Shown piece by piece: positions 17,918-26,272 of a DNA stretch of 64,000 nucleotides. The stretch's first letter is position 1, and each line of letters opens with the position of its first letter. Source of the stretch: Martinezella tropici (GTDB lineage: Bacteria; Pseudomonadota; Alphaproteobacteria; Rhizobiales; Rhizobiaceae); contig JUHI01000010.1 in assembly GCA_000799755.1 (NCBI GenBank), positions 124,001-188,000 on the forward strand. The letters run 5' to 3'. The translations under genes and the position numbers were made by a program. The notes beneath the pieces were generated by a model that worked only from the letters and a program-made list of their open reading frames with translations, did not search any database and was not told where the DNA came from.

Positions 17918-18808
17918 CTATTCCGCCTGCCTGTTGCTTGTGGAAAAGGGCGGCAAAACTTCCAGGCTTCCTCGATCCAGTTGGGCAAGAACCTCGTCAT
18001 AGCCAAAGCGGAAATGCCATCCGAGGACGGAGCTTGCGGATTTCGATGCGTAGACGCGATCGATCCTTTGAGCCAATGGCCAGTTTCGTTGCGCAAATTT
18101 CGTAGCGAGGCCGGGCGCGCGCAGTTGGATGACAGACGCGGCGTCGACCGCCAGCATCTCGCAATCCTCCGGTTTGAATAGCGTTCCCGCAGAGATGATG
18201 TGCCGTTGAAAGTGATCGCCGCCGTTGGTCAAGCCGGCCGCATGGGCGTCGGCTACGTCTCGTATGTCGACGCCGCGATGCAATCTGTAGGTCGCTGCGA
18301 TATTGGCAGGCTCCGGAAAACTGCGAGACATGCGCAAGACGCGCACCTGCAGATCCGGTCCGGCCATACTCTCAAGCATCCGTTCGGCTTCCAGCTTCGT
18401 GCGATGATAGATGCTCTTAGGCTGCGGAACGGTATCTTCGTCGACCCATATGCAGCCGCCTGGAACGACCGTATGGCCATAAAGGGCGGTAGTGCTGGTG
18501 AATATCAGCCGTTTCACGCCGGCAGCCATTGCCGTCTCGGCTAGCAGATATGTTCCCTCGACATTGATACGGCGAAATTCGGCGTCGGGAACGGTTCCGA
18601 CATGAGGTGCATGAAGGGCCGCACAATGGACAATCGCATCGGCACCCTCGATCGCCTCGCGCAGAAGCGCGGTGTCGGCGAGATCGCCGACAAGATGTGT
18701 CGTCGAAAACGGCGAGCGATCGATCCCGACGACCGAATGTTCTCCCGCCAATCGATTGAAAATGGCGCGGCCAAGCCGCCCCGAGCTGCCTGTCAAAACA
18801 ATGCGCAT
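17918..18808 (-). CDS. NAD-dependent epimerase/dehydratase family protein (extended SDR)
   Basis: Short-chain dehydrogenase of the extended type, 296 residues. The Rossmann start is RIVLTGSSGRLGRAIFNRL (GxxGxxG variant), followed by VGDLADTALL and the catalytic SerThr/Tyr/Lys set (FTSTTALYG, then YHRTKLEAE, i.e. YxxxK). It most resembles nucleotide-sugar epimerases and reductases, but no polysaccharide genes adjoin it, so the substrate is unknown. Start 18808 has GGGGATC just upstream. It converges on gyrA. Confidence 0.82.
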   Translation of the reverse strand: MRIVLTGSSGRLGRAIFNRLAGEHSVVGIDRSPFSTTHLVGDLADTALLREAIEGADAIVHCAALHAPHVGTVPDAEFRRINVEGTYLLAETAMAAGVKRLIFTSTTALYGHTVVPGGCIWVDEDTVPQPKSIYHRTKLEAERMLESMAGPDLQVRVLRMSRSFPEPANIAATYRLHRGVDIRDVADAHAAGLTNGGDHFQRHIISAGTLFKPEDCEMLAVDAASVIQLRAPGLATKFAQRNWPLAQRIDRVYASKSASSVLGWHFRFGYDEVLAQLDRGSLEVLPPFSTSNRQAE

Positions 18809-18903
18809 GTTGATCCCCGAACGAAGCTGGCTCGAGTATAGCGGGAGTTACGTTCGCTGTCTCGAAAGCAGCGCATCGGCGCAACATCTTGAAATTACGG
18901 CAA

Positions 18904-18937
18904 TAAAAAACCGGACGCTGGCGGGGAGAGCGTCCGG
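18904..18937 (-). terminator. Terminator downstream of the small membrane-protein genes
   Basis: On the minus strand CCGGACGCT and AGCGTCCGG form a perfect 9-bp stem with a 9-nt loop, followed by TTTTTT. It lies 50 nt past the stop of the 44-residue gene. Confidence 0.88.
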
Positions 18938-18987
18938 TTCAGGGTCCATCCGAGCATATGGCGGGGGAGATGCTCGGTACGCGGAGA

Positions 18988-19122
18988 TCAGAGCGTCTTG
19001 TGACGCTTATGCAGCCTCTTGCTCTCTTCGCTTTCGCGGTGGAGCGCCGAAATGGTGGATGCGACTGACACGATAAACATGATGCTGATGAAAAGCGTAA
19101 GCAGCGTCAAAATTGTGAACAT
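18988..19122 (-). CDS. Hypothetical single-span membrane microprotein (44 aa)
   Basis: A 44-residue reading frame. The first 27 residues (MFTILTLLTLFISIMFIVSV...) form one hydrophobic helix, followed by a basic tail rich in His, Lys and Arg (HRESEESKRLHKRHKTL). A very good ribosome site (AAAGGAGGGAG) lies 6 nt before ATG 19122, and a strong terminator follows the stop, so it is probably expressed. Topology is likely N-out or re-entrant with the basic tail in the cytoplasm. No family is recognised. It lies downstream of two other small membrane-protein genes on the same strand. Confidence 0.7.
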   Translation of the reverse strand: MFTILTLLTLFISIMFIVSVASTISALHRESEESKRLHKRHKTL

Positions 19123-19161
19123 GATCGCTCCCTCCTTTGGTGGGACTAGCGTTCAGATCCC

Positions 19162-19320
19162 TTAGTACTGGCTCGAGGCAACGAAGGGACGAGCCGAAGC
19201 AAAGGGACCATAGATCTTCGACTGGTCTGGTTTCTGATCGTAAAGCGCAACAGTTGCTGCGAGCATTCCCGAAATCATGGCCATCCAAACAAAGTTAATA
19301 AGGGTGATCTTGTCGGGCAT
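19162..19320 (-). CDS. Hypothetical single-span membrane microprotein (52 aa)
   Basis: A 52-residue product with a central hydrophobic helix (LINFVWMAMISGMLAATVAL) and a polar C-terminal half ending FASARPFVASSQY. The start at 19320 is chosen because GGAAGAAGAG lies immediately upstream; the longer frame from 19350 begins with a basic run. It sits 39 nt upstream of the 44-residue gene on the same strand and is probably co-transcribed with it. No known family is recognised. Confidence 0.65.
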   Translation of the reverse strand: MPDKITLINFVWMAMISGMLAATVALYDQKPDQSKIYGPFASARPFVASSQY

Positions 19321-19411
19321 ACTCTTCTTCCTTCTTGCCGCAATGTGCAATCTGAGTTTCGAACTGTTAACGCGGCGTTTCCCAAATGGTTCCGCCGATA
19401 TTGAGGGCTAT

Positions 19412-19636
19412 CTAGCAATGCGCGTCTGAAGCCATCTTGAATGCCTTGTTCATCTGGCGTTCAGATTCGCGATGCGTTTTGCGCATGGCAGTGACGATTT
19501 CTTGGGCAAAATCGACGTTCTCGCCTCTTTCCGAGGCCGTTTCCCATTCGAGCTCGTAGTTGTCTGCGAAAAGATGAACGAGGTATTCGACGAAAAATGA
19601 ACCGATGATGGCGCCGGCGATGATGAAGACGAGCAT
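19412..19636 (-). CDS. Hypothetical small membrane protein (74 aa)
   Basis: A 74-residue product. One N-terminal helix (MLVFIIAGAIIGSFFVEYLVHLF) is followed by a charged helical cytoplasmic or periplasmic part (YELEWETASERGENVDFAQEIVTAMRKTHRESERQMNKAF). The start at 19636 has CAGGGAAA upstream. It is the first of three small membrane-protein genes on this strand and diverges from coaD. It does not match a family I can name. Confidence 0.65.
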   Translation of the reverse strand: MLVFIIAGAIIGSFFVEYLVHLFADNYELEWETASERGENVDFAQEIVTAMRKTHRESERQMNKAFKMASDAHC

Positions 19637-19837
19637 GGCGAGATTTCCCTGAAGCCGTAACCGGCGAGCCGTTGAACCAGGCCCGTTTCGATGTTGATGC
19701 CAGTAAAGCATTGCCGAGCTGAAACAGGCTTGAATGGCGTGTTCATCTACGGTTCAGAGGCGGTCCCTGGGTTGCAAATCACTTGCGATGCGGCGTCATC
19801 CGTGACAAAAGGCGTCGAAACAACGAGCCGGCTTGCT

Positions 19838-20350
19838 ATGACGACAGCCTTCTATCCTGGGTCCTTCGACCCGATGACCAACGGACATCTGGATGTTCTT
19901 GTGCAGGCGTTGAACGTCGCCTCGAAGGTGATCGTTGGCATCGGCATCCATCCCGGCAAGAAGCCGCTTTTCTCTTTCGAGGAGCGGGCCGAACTGATCC
20001 GCCGATCGCTCGGCGAGGCCCTGCCGCAAAAGGCGGGCGATATTTCGGTCGTCGCCTTTGACAATCTCGTCGTCGACGCCGCCCGCACCCATGGCGCGAG
20101 CCTGCTCGTGCGCGGCCTGCGGGATGGCACGGATCTCGATTATGAAATGCAGATGGCCGGCATGAACAGGCAGATGGCGCCGGATATCCAGACGCTGTTT
20201 CTGCCAGCCGGCACGGCCTCGCGGCCCATAACCGCCACATTGGTGCGGCAGATCGCATCCATGGGCGGCGATGTCAGCGCCTTCGTTCCGTCAGCGGTTC
20301 TGCAAGCCCTGACCGGCAAACTCAAAAATATGGCCAGCGGCAACAGCTGA
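19838..20350 (+). CDS. coaD: Phosphopantetheine adenylyltransferase
   Basis: Penultimate step of coenzyme A synthesis: transfers AMP to 4'-phosphopantetheine. The 170-residue protein begins TAFYPGSFDPMTNGHLDVL, which carries the T/HxGH nucleotidyltransferase motif (NGHLD), and has the family segments LLVRGLRDGTDLDYE and PAGTASRPITATLVRQIASMGGDVSAFVP. The start is ATG 19838; the open frame continues upstream to 19691 but the conserved N-terminus fixes it. It heads a rightward run of coaD, two PPIases, queA and tgt. Confidence 0.95.
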   Translation: MTTAFYPGSFDPMTNGHLDVLVQALNVASKVIVGIGIHPGKKPLFSFEERAELIRRSLGEALPQKAGDISVVAFDNLVVDAARTHGASLLVRGLRDGTDLDYEMQMAGMNRQMAPDIQTLFLPAGTASRPITATLVRQIASMGGDVSAFVPSAVLQALTGKLKNMASGNS

Positions 20351-20379
20351 GCCTAAATCCAATCCCGAACGGAGTATCC

Positions 20380-20952
20380 ATGAAACTCTTTCATATTGCA
20401 TTGGCAGGATTCCTGAGCCTTGCCGCCTTCGCCGGCAGCGCGTTCTCGGCCGCGGCCGCGGATCTTCTGACCATCCAGCTCAAGGACGGCCCGGTGGTCA
20501 TCCAGCTGATGCCGGAAGTTGCTCCGAAGCACGTCGCCCAGATCGAGGCGCTGGCGAAGAAGGGTGCCTACGACAACGTCGTCTTCCATCGAGTCATCGA
20601 TGGCTTCATGGCTCAGACTGGTGACGTCCAGTACGGCAATACGACGAAGGGCTATGATGCAAACAAGGCCGGCACCGGCGGTTCCGACCTGCCGAACATT
20701 CCGGCGGAATTTTCCAAGGTTCCATTCCAGCGCGGCACTGTCGGCATGGCGCGTGCGCAGGACCCGAACTCCGCCAACTCGCAGTTCTTCATCATGTTCG
20801 CCAATGGTGATTTCCTGAATGGCCAGTACACGGTCGTCGGCAAGGTCATTTCGGGCATGGAGCTCGTCGACAAAATCAAGCGCGGCGAAGGCCAGAACGG
20901 CGAAGTGAGCAACCCTGACAAGATGATCAAGGTCACTGTCACCAAGAAGTGA
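20380..20952 (+). CDS. Periplasmic peptidyl-prolyl cis-trans isomerase (cyclophilin)
   Basis: Cyclophilin-type foldase of 190 residues with a Sec signal peptide (about 1-27, ending AFSAAAAD), so it acts in the periplasm. The active-site segments VVFHRVIDGFMAQTGDVQYG, GTVGMARAQDPNSANSQFFI and LNGQYTVVGKVISGMELVDKI are all present (catalytic Arg in FHRV, Gln in QTGD, Phe in QFFI). It lies 29 nt after coaD and is followed by a cytoplasmic paralogue. Confidence 0.95.
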   Translation: MKLFHIALAGFLSLAAFAGSAFSAAAADLLTIQLKDGPVVIQLMPEVAPKHVAQIEALAKKGAYDNVVFHRVIDGFMAQTGDVQYGNTTKGYDANKAGTGGSDLPNIPAEFSKVPFQRGTVGMARAQDPNSANSQFFIMFANGDFLNGQYTVVGKVISGMELVDKIKRGEGQNGEVSNPDKMIKVTVTKK

Positions 20953-20963
20953 TTTTACGGGCG

Positions 20964-21001
20964 CGATCCCCGAAGGTGCCTATGCCTTCGGGAAGGGATC
21001 G
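20964..21001 (+). other. Intercistronic hairpin between the two cyclophilin genes
   Basis: CGATCCC-CGAAGG pairs with CCTTCG-GGGATCG around a short loop with a small bulge. No T-run follows, so it is more likely an mRNA stabiliser or attenuating structure than a terminator. Confidence 0.4.
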
Positions 21002-21084
21002 TGCCGAGGCAAGTTGCATGAACCTGAAGACGTCAAGTCGTTCGGGACCGTGCAGAACCCAACAGAGAGAACAAGGAAACGAAC

Positions 21085-21594
21085 ATGGCTGAGATCAAGG
21101 ACCCAGAAAACACCCTCATCCTGGAAACCACCAAGGGCCAGGTTGTCATTCAGCTTCTGCCGCAGGTCGCTCCCGAGCATGTCGCCCGCATCAAGGAACT
21201 GGCGCGCGAAAAGGCCTATGACGGCGTCGTCTTCCACCGCGTCATTGACGGCTTCATGGCTCAGACCGGCGACGTGCAGTTCGGCAAGCAGGGCAGCGAA
21301 ACCTTCAACCCCGGCCGTGCCGGCATGGGCGGCTCCTCCAAGCCTGACCTGAAGGCCGAATTCTCCGCGACCTCGCATATTCGCGGCACCTGCTCGATGG
21401 CCCGTTCGCAGAACCCGAACTCGGCCAACTCGCAGTTCTTCATCTGCTTCGCGGACGCTCCCTGGCTGAACAAGCAGTACTCCGTCTGGGGCCAGGTTAT
21501 CTCCGGCATGGATTTCGTCGACCAGATCAAGCGCGGCGAGCCGGTGAAGGAGCCGGATTCGATCGTATCCGCGCGGGTTGCCGCCGACGTCTGA
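21085..21594 (+). CDS. ppiB: Cytoplasmic peptidyl-prolyl cis-trans isomerase B (cyclophilin)
   Basis: Second cyclophilin, 169 residues and no signal peptide, hence cytoplasmic. It shares the same core (VVFHRVIDGFMAQTGDVQFG, CSMARSQNPNSANSQFFI, LNKQYSVWGQVISGMDFVDQI) with the exported gene before it, which suggests tandem duplication followed by gain or loss of export. The catalytic Arg, Gln and Phe are intact. ATG 21085 follows an AAGGAAAC ribosome site. A terminator-like hairpin lies between it and queA. Confidence 0.95.
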   Translation: MAEIKDPENTLILETTKGQVVIQLLPQVAPEHVARIKELAREKAYDGVVFHRVIDGFMAQTGDVQFGKQGSETFNPGRAGMGGSSKPDLKAEFSATSHIRGTCSMARSQNPNSANSQFFICFADAPWLNKQYSVWGQVISGMDFVDQIKRGEPVKEPDSIVSARVAADV

Positions 21595-21608
21595 TCGTGA
21601 TTACTCCT

Positions 21609-21654
21609 GAAACCCGCCTCTTGCGCCGTTGGCGTGAGGGGCGGGTTTCGCTTT
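21609..21654 (+). terminator. Terminator-like hairpin after ppiB
   Basis: GAAACCCGCC and GGCGGGTTTC form a 10-bp stem with a 21-nt loop that can itself fold, followed by GCTTTGCC. The weak T tract suggests partial read-through into queA. Confidence 0.6.
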
Positions 21655-21682
21655 GCCTGAATGAACTGCCTGGACCAAATGA

Positions 21683-22768
21683 ATGCGTGTTGACCTTTTC
21701 GACTTCGATCTGCCGGATGAGCTGATAGCGCTCAGACCCGCCGAGCCGCGCGACAGCGCCCGTCTGCTCGTCGTCGACCCGAACAATGGCTCGAATACGC
21801 TGAGCGATCATCAGGTGCGGGATCTCCCATCCTTTCTGCGTCCCGGCGACGCCGTGGTCTTCAACGATACCAAGGTCATCCCGGCGCAGCTGGAGGGCAT
21901 TCGCCATCGCGAGGGTGCGCCCGGCCAACAGGTTTCGGCGACCCTGCACATGCGCGTCGCACCCGATCGCTGGAAGGCCTTTGCCAAGCCCGGGAAGCGC
22001 ATCAAGATCGGCGATCGCATCCAGTTCGGTCACGGCGAGAATGTCTGCGCACTTGGCGCGCTGGATGCCACGGTTGAAGAAAAGGGCGAGGGCGGCGAGA
22101 TCACGTTGAAGTTCGATCTCTCCGGTCCCGCTCTCGACGAGGCGATTGCCAGCGTCGGGCATATTCCGCTGCCGCCCTATATCGCGGCGAAGCGCCCGGA
22201 AGACGATCGCGACCGCGCCGATTACCAGACGATCTATGCGCGCGAAGAGGGTGCCGTCGCGGCACCCACCGCCGGCCTGCATTTCACGCCGTCCCTATTT
22301 GCTGCTCTCGATACCCTCGGCGTCGAGCGGCATTTCGTGACGCTGCATGTCGGCGCCGGCACCTTCCTGCCGGTCAAGGCCGACGATACCGACGACCACA
22401 AGATGCATTTCGAGATCGGCTATGTCGATGCCGCCACCGCTGAAAGGCTCAATGCCGTCAAGGCAAGGGGCGGGCGCATTGTCTGTGTCGGCACCACCTC
22501 TCTGCGACTGATTGAAAGTGCTGCGGCAGATGACGGTACGATCCAGCCATGGCAAGGCGCCACGGGCATTTTCATCACGCCCGGCTATCGCTTCAAGGCC
22601 GTCGACATGCTGATGACCAATTTCCACCTGCCGCGCTCGACCCTGTTCATGCTCGTATCGGCCTTTGCCGGCCTCGATACGATGCGCGCGGCCTATACCC
22701 ATGCTATCGAGACGGGCTATCGCTTTTATTCCTATGGCGATGGCAGCCTGCTCCACCAGAAAGACTAG
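21683..22768 (+). CDS. queA: S-adenosylmethionine:tRNA ribosyltransferase-isomerase QueA
   Basis: Adds the cyclopentenediol-forming epoxide ring to preQ1 in tRNA during queuosine synthesis. The 361-residue protein starts MRVDLFDFDLPDELIALRP, the family N-terminus, and has VVFNDTKVIPAQL, the conserved AAPTAGLHFTPSLFAALDTLGV block and the C-terminal MLMTNFHLPRSTLFMLVSAFAG. It lies 6 nt ahead of tgt, whose product supplies its substrate, so the pair forms a queuosine unit. Confidence 0.97.
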   Translation: MRVDLFDFDLPDELIALRPAEPRDSARLLVVDPNNGSNTLSDHQVRDLPSFLRPGDAVVFNDTKVIPAQLEGIRHREGAPGQQVSATLHMRVAPDRWKAFAKPGKRIKIGDRIQFGHGENVCALGALDATVEEKGEGGEITLKFDLSGPALDEAIASVGHIPLPPYIAAKRPEDDRDRADYQTIYAREEGAVAAPTAGLHFTPSLFAALDTLGVERHFVTLHVGAGTFLPVKADDTDDHKMHFEIGYVDAATAERLNAVKARGGRIVCVGTTSLRLIESAAADDGTIQPWQGATGIFITPGYRFKAVDMLMTNFHLPRSTLFMLVSAFAGLDTMRAAYTHAIETGYRFYSYGDGSLLHQKD

Positions 22769-22774
22769 AACGAA

Positions 22775-23905
22775 ATGACCGAGAGCTTTCAGTTTCAATT
22801 GAAGAAGACCGATGGCGGCGCGCGCCTCGGCGAAGTCTCCATGCCGCGCGGCGCGATCCGCACGCCGGCGTTCATGCCCGTCGGCACGGTCGGCACCGTC
22901 AAGGCCATGTATCTCGACCAGGTGCGCGAGACGGGCGCCGATATTATTCTCGGCAATACCTATCATCTGATGCTGCGCCCGACGGCCGAGCGCGTCGCGC
23001 GTCTCGGCGGCCTGCACCAGTTGATCCGCTGGCCGCATCCGATCCTCACCGATTCCGGCGGCTTCCAGGTGATGTCGCTGTCCGGTCTGCGTAAGCTGGA
23101 CGAGCAGGGCGTCACCTTCAAATCGCATGTCGACGGCAGCCTGCATCACATGTCGCCGGAGCGCTCGATCGAGATTCAAGGATTGCTGGGTTCCGATATC
23201 CAGATGCAGCTCGACGAATGCGTTGCACTGCCGGCAACGCCGAAGGACATCGAGCGCGCCATGGAAATGTCTCTGCGCTGGGCGGAGCGCTGCAAGGTGG
23301 CCTTCGGCGACCAGCCCGGCAAGGCGATGTTCGGCATCGTCCAGGGCGGCGATGTTCCGGAACTTCGCGTTCGCTCGGCGCAAGCGCTCAGCAGCATGGG
23401 CCTGAAGGGTTATGCAGTCGGCGGTCTCGCCGTCGGCGAGCCGCAGGAAGTCATGCTTCGAATGCTCGATATTACGCTTCCCGAGCTGCCGACCGAGAAG
23501 CCTCGTTACTTGATGGGTGTCGGCACGCCCGACGATATCCTGAAATCGGTCGCGCGCGGCATCGACATGTTCGATTGCGTGATGCCGACCCGCTCCGGCC
23601 GTCACGGTCTGGCCTTCACGCGTCGCGGCAAGGTAAACATCCGCAACGCCCGTCATGCTGAAGACATGCGTCCGCTCGACGAGCAGTCCAATTGCCCGGC
23701 CTCGCGCGATTATTCGCGCGCCTATCTGCACCACCTCGTCCGCGCCAACGAAGCGCTCGGCGGCATGCTGCTCTCCTGGCACAATCTCGCCTATTACCAG
23801 GAGCTGATGCAGGGCATCCGCCAGGCGATTGCCGAAGGCCGTTTTGCCGACTTCATGGCGGAAACGACGGAGAATTGGGCGAGGGGCGATCTCGAGCCGG
23901 TGTAA
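22775..23905 (+). CDS. tgt: tRNA-guanine transglycosylase
   Basis: Exchanges G34 for preQ1 in tRNAs with GUN anticodons. Family markers in the 376-residue protein: ILGNTYHLMLRPTAERV, LTDSGGFQVMSLSGLRKL with the catalytic Asp of DSGGFQ, GLAVGEPQ, and the catalytic Asp in MFDCVMPTRSGRHG. A tail motif (CPASRDYSRAYLHHLVRANEAL) begins with the zinc ligand region; the usual CxCxxC is represented by NCPASRDYSRAYLHH. Immediately downstream of queA. Confidence 0.97.
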   Translation: MTESFQFQLKKTDGGARLGEVSMPRGAIRTPAFMPVGTVGTVKAMYLDQVRETGADIILGNTYHLMLRPTAERVARLGGLHQLIRWPHPILTDSGGFQVMSLSGLRKLDEQGVTFKSHVDGSLHHMSPERSIEIQGLLGSDIQMQLDECVALPATPKDIERAMEMSLRWAERCKVAFGDQPGKAMFGIVQGGDVPELRVRSAQALSSMGLKGYAVGGLAVGEPQEVMLRMLDITLPELPTEKPRYLMGVGTPDDILKSVARGIDMFDCVMPTRSGRHGLAFTRRGKVNIRNARHAEDMRPLDEQSNCPASRDYSRAYLHHLVRANEALGGMLLSWHNLAYYQELMQGIRQAIAEGRFADFMAETTENWARGDLEPV

Positions 23906-24147
23906 TTCGGCGACTATCGGGGTGCCGGGACTGCTCTTGCTGCCCCCGAGATTTTGCGTTAGTTGACATCTGTCGAAAAAGGCAGGGTCGGTTTCGGTAG
24001 GCCCGACCCCTTCCACTGGGAAGCTCTGCTCCACGCCATTGGCGCGAGAGCCCGCGACGCGGAACTTGGCCATCGTGGCCGAGTATCCCGCGTTAGCGTG
24101 TGCCACGTCGACCGGCATACCTCCGCGGGAAACCCTGTGGAGCTGTC

Positions 24148-24567
24148 ATGAGATTGAATCACCTGGATCTACACGTTCCCGATGTTGCCGCCACGCGAGA
24201 TGTTCTTGTTTCCGCGTTCGGCCTGACCGAGGTCGGGACGCGCGGCGCGAACGGTCTTGCGATCCTGCGCGACGATGCCGGGCTTGAACTGGTCATCAGT
24301 CGGCCGGTGGAGAAGTTCGGTGGCGGCGATGCCGTATCGGTCGGCCTCAATACCTATCACATCGGTTTCATGCAGCCTTCTCGGGAGGCGGTCGACGCGC
24401 TGTTTGAGCGGGCAAAATCGGCAGGCTGCGAAATTTGGCAGCCGCCCGCCGCAAGACGCGGCGGGTGGTCGTTCTATTGTTTCGCACCCGGCCGAATCCT
24501 CATCGAGGTGGGCTGGCGCATGGAGCTCGCCTATTCGGTCAATCATTTATTATCAATTGATTGCTAA
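24148..24567 (+). CDS. VOC family protein (glyoxalase/bleomycin-resistance fold)
   Basis: Single-domain VOC protein of 139 residues with the beta-alpha-beta-beta-beta repeat typical of glyoxalase I and dioxygenase relatives: MRLNHLDLHVPDVAATRDVLVSAFGL at the start and NTYHIGFMQPSREAVDALFERAKSAGC in the second half. His5, a mid-protein His and a C-terminal Glu (ILIEVGW) could be metal ligands. Start 24148 follows GTGGAG; the open frame from 24100 has no site. Substrate unknown. It lies 240 nt past tgt. Confidence 0.78.
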   Translation: MRLNHLDLHVPDVAATRDVLVSAFGLTEVGTRGANGLAILRDDAGLELVISRPVEKFGGGDAVSVGLNTYHIGFMQPSREAVDALFERAKSAGCEIWQPPAARRGGWSFYCFAPGRILIEVGWRMELAYSVNHLLSIDC

Positions 24568-24825
24568 CCTTAACAAACATTGTTGCAGGCCGATTGGAGC
24601 GCAGGCGTAAAGGTTTGTCGGGTGCTCCAGCCGTGCTTGCGATATGGCTTTGAAACAATAAAGCATTGGGAAAAATAGCGAATCGGAATAAACGGTCCAT
24701 CCGCCATTGAAAAACGTCATTGGCTGATTTGATCGCGTGGCCGCTTGGAATTTGGAAAAAATCCGGCTAAAACGCTTTCTCTTGTCGATAAGGGCTGTAC
24801 TACCGAAAATAGGAGGCACTTGCCG

Positions 24826-25716
24826 TTGAGGGCGCAACGCAAATTCGGGGCATGTTTTTCGGGGCTATTGGTTGTCGGCCTGGCCGCTACCAGCTGCACG
24901 ACGACGCAGAAGACCGCACCGACCCCGCACAATACCACGAAGCCCATCCGTGGTGCGAAAGTTACCTATAATTACACCGCGAAGGACAAGGACTGTCTCG
25001 AACGCGCGATGTATTTCGAATCTCAGCGTTCCGACCCCGGCGGTTACATGGCCGTTGGAACTGTCGTGATGAACAGACTGACCTCCGGTGCCTATCCGCC
25101 CACGATCTGCGGCGTGGTCTCCCAGGAAAAGCAGTTCGCGCCCGGCGTGATGACCAAGGAAGTCAAGGATCAGGCGAAGCCCGATCTTGAGGTCGCTGCC
25201 TCTGCCATCCTGCGCGGCGAGCGGCATCCCCAGGTTAAGGATGCGATGTTCTTCCATACCGAAGGCCTGCGGTTCCCCTACGACAATATGCATTACGTCG
25301 CCTATGCTGGCGGTAACGCATTTTACGAGAAGCGCGGCCGGGATGGTGAGCTGCAGACAGCTGCGCCGCTTCCGGCCTATGAAGTTGCGATGAACTATGT
25401 GTCCACGCAGGGCGCGCAGCAATCTCCGTTCGTCCTGCCGGAAACCCAGCCAGCGCCGACGACTTCGGCCGTCGCAGCCTTTACGCCCGTCTCCAATCCG
25501 GTGGTGACGATGCCGCAGAGCGCCGTTCTCATCCCCGCCGCCGTTCCGATCCCGACGCCGTCACCGACGGACATGGCGATTTCGGGACCGCTTTCGAACG
25601 GCGAGACTATCTACACGAATACGCCGATGCCAGCATCGACGGTTGTCATTCCCCAGCCGCGCCCGGAATTCGATGGCAATAGCGTCGTCGGAAATTCCGT
25701 TAGAATTCGCGGCTAA
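24826..25716 (+). CDS. Cell wall hydrolase (SleB-type) lipoprotein
   Basis: Peptidoglycan hydrolase of the Hydrolase_2/SleB family, 296 residues. I place the start at TTG 24826: AGGAGG lies 9 nt upstream, and this start gives a short basic N-terminus, a hydrophobic stretch and a lipobox (ATSC), implying a lipid-anchored envelope protein. The catalytic domain (about 50-190) shows CLERAMYFESQRSDPGGYMAVGTVVMNRL with the expected Glu, and QFAPGVM. A Pro/Thr/Ala-rich C-terminal third is low in complexity and probably spans the periplasm. Confidence 0.82.
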   Translation: MRAQRKFGACFSGLLVVGLAATSCTTTQKTAPTPHNTTKPIRGAKVTYNYTAKDKDCLERAMYFESQRSDPGGYMAVGTVVMNRLTSGAYPPTICGVVSQEKQFAPGVMTKEVKDQAKPDLEVAASAILRGERHPQVKDAMFFHTEGLRFPYDNMHYVAYAGGNAFYEKRGRDGELQTAAPLPAYEVAMNYVSTQGAQQSPFVLPETQPAPTTSAVAAFTPVSNPVVTMPQSAVLIPAAVPIPTPSPTDMAISGPLSNGETIYTNTPMPASTVVIPQPRPEFDGNSVVGNSVRIRG

Positions 25717-25734
25717 AGCACCTGCCAAGCTTTG

Positions 25735-25767
25735 AAACAGCGCGTCTCTCTGGGAGGCGCGCTGTTT
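25735..25767. terminator. Bidirectional terminator between convergent genes
   Basis: AAACAGCGCG and CGCGCTGTTT form a stem, extended by CTC/GAG after one mismatch, in the 77-nt gap between the hydrolase and the DUF4864 gene. A-rich and T-rich flanks make it usable from either side. Confidence 0.7.
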
Positions 25768-25793
25768 GCATTTGGGCGGCGCTATTTCCTAAA

Positions 25794-26216
25794 TTAGATG
25801 CCCTCACTCGTCGCCTTGGAGAGGATCTGCACACCATTGATCTTGTAGCTGCCGTCGGGCTGCCGGGTGATCTGGTAGATCGCCGTCCAGTCCTTGTCGT
25901 CGGTGCCCGTAATCAGCACCTCCTGATAGACGACGGCACCATTATCGATCGCACGGCTTTTTCCGAAGGCGTAATTGCCGGGATGATAGACCGGCTGGTA
26001 GCTCTTCTTCACCATGGCGAAGAAGCTGTCCTTGTCCGGGAAAAGTGCCTTGATGCCGGGCGCTGCGAAGGAATAGGCGGTCGCCGCATCATCGTGCAGA
26101 AAAGCCTGGATCTGTTGTTCAATGAGATTCTGTGCCGTCTGCACCGGATCTTCCGCAAAGGCGGCCGTTGTGAAGGAAATGCAGCAGAGAAAGGCGGCTA
26201 TGAAAAAAGCGCGCAT
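25794..26216 (-). CDS. DUF4864 domain secreted protein
   Basis: A 140-residue protein with a Sec signal peptide (MRAFFIAAFLCCISFTTAAFAE, cleavage after residue 21). The mature part (VQTAQNLIEQQIQAFLHDDAATAYSFAAPGIKALFPDKDSFFAMVKKSY) matches the DUF4864 pattern, which has an NTF2-like cone fold. Function is unknown; periplasmic ligand binding is plausible. It lies downstream of the ketosynthase gene on the same strand, 56 nt away, and could be part of that transcript. Confidence 0.8.
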   Translation of the reverse strand: MRAFFIAAFLCCISFTTAAFAEDPVQTAQNLIEQQIQAFLHDDAATAYSFAAPGIKALFPDKDSFFAMVKKSYQPVYHPGNYAFGKSRAIDNGAVVYQEVLITGTDDKDWTAIYQITRQPDGSYKINGVQILSKATSEGI

Positions 26217-26272
26217 GTCGAACCCCAGCCATTTGGGGAAGCATAGCGCGCTTTGATGTCAGGCAGAAGCGA

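Noticed and set aside
23985..24009. Inverted repeat GGGTCGG / CCGACCC after tgt
   Set aside because: No T-run on the plus strand; on the minus strand a T-run follows but no gene precedes it, so no terminator call is made.
22295..24118. 607-residue frame opposite queA and tgt
   Set aside because: Antisense to two clearly assigned genes, without any recognisable motif or start signal.
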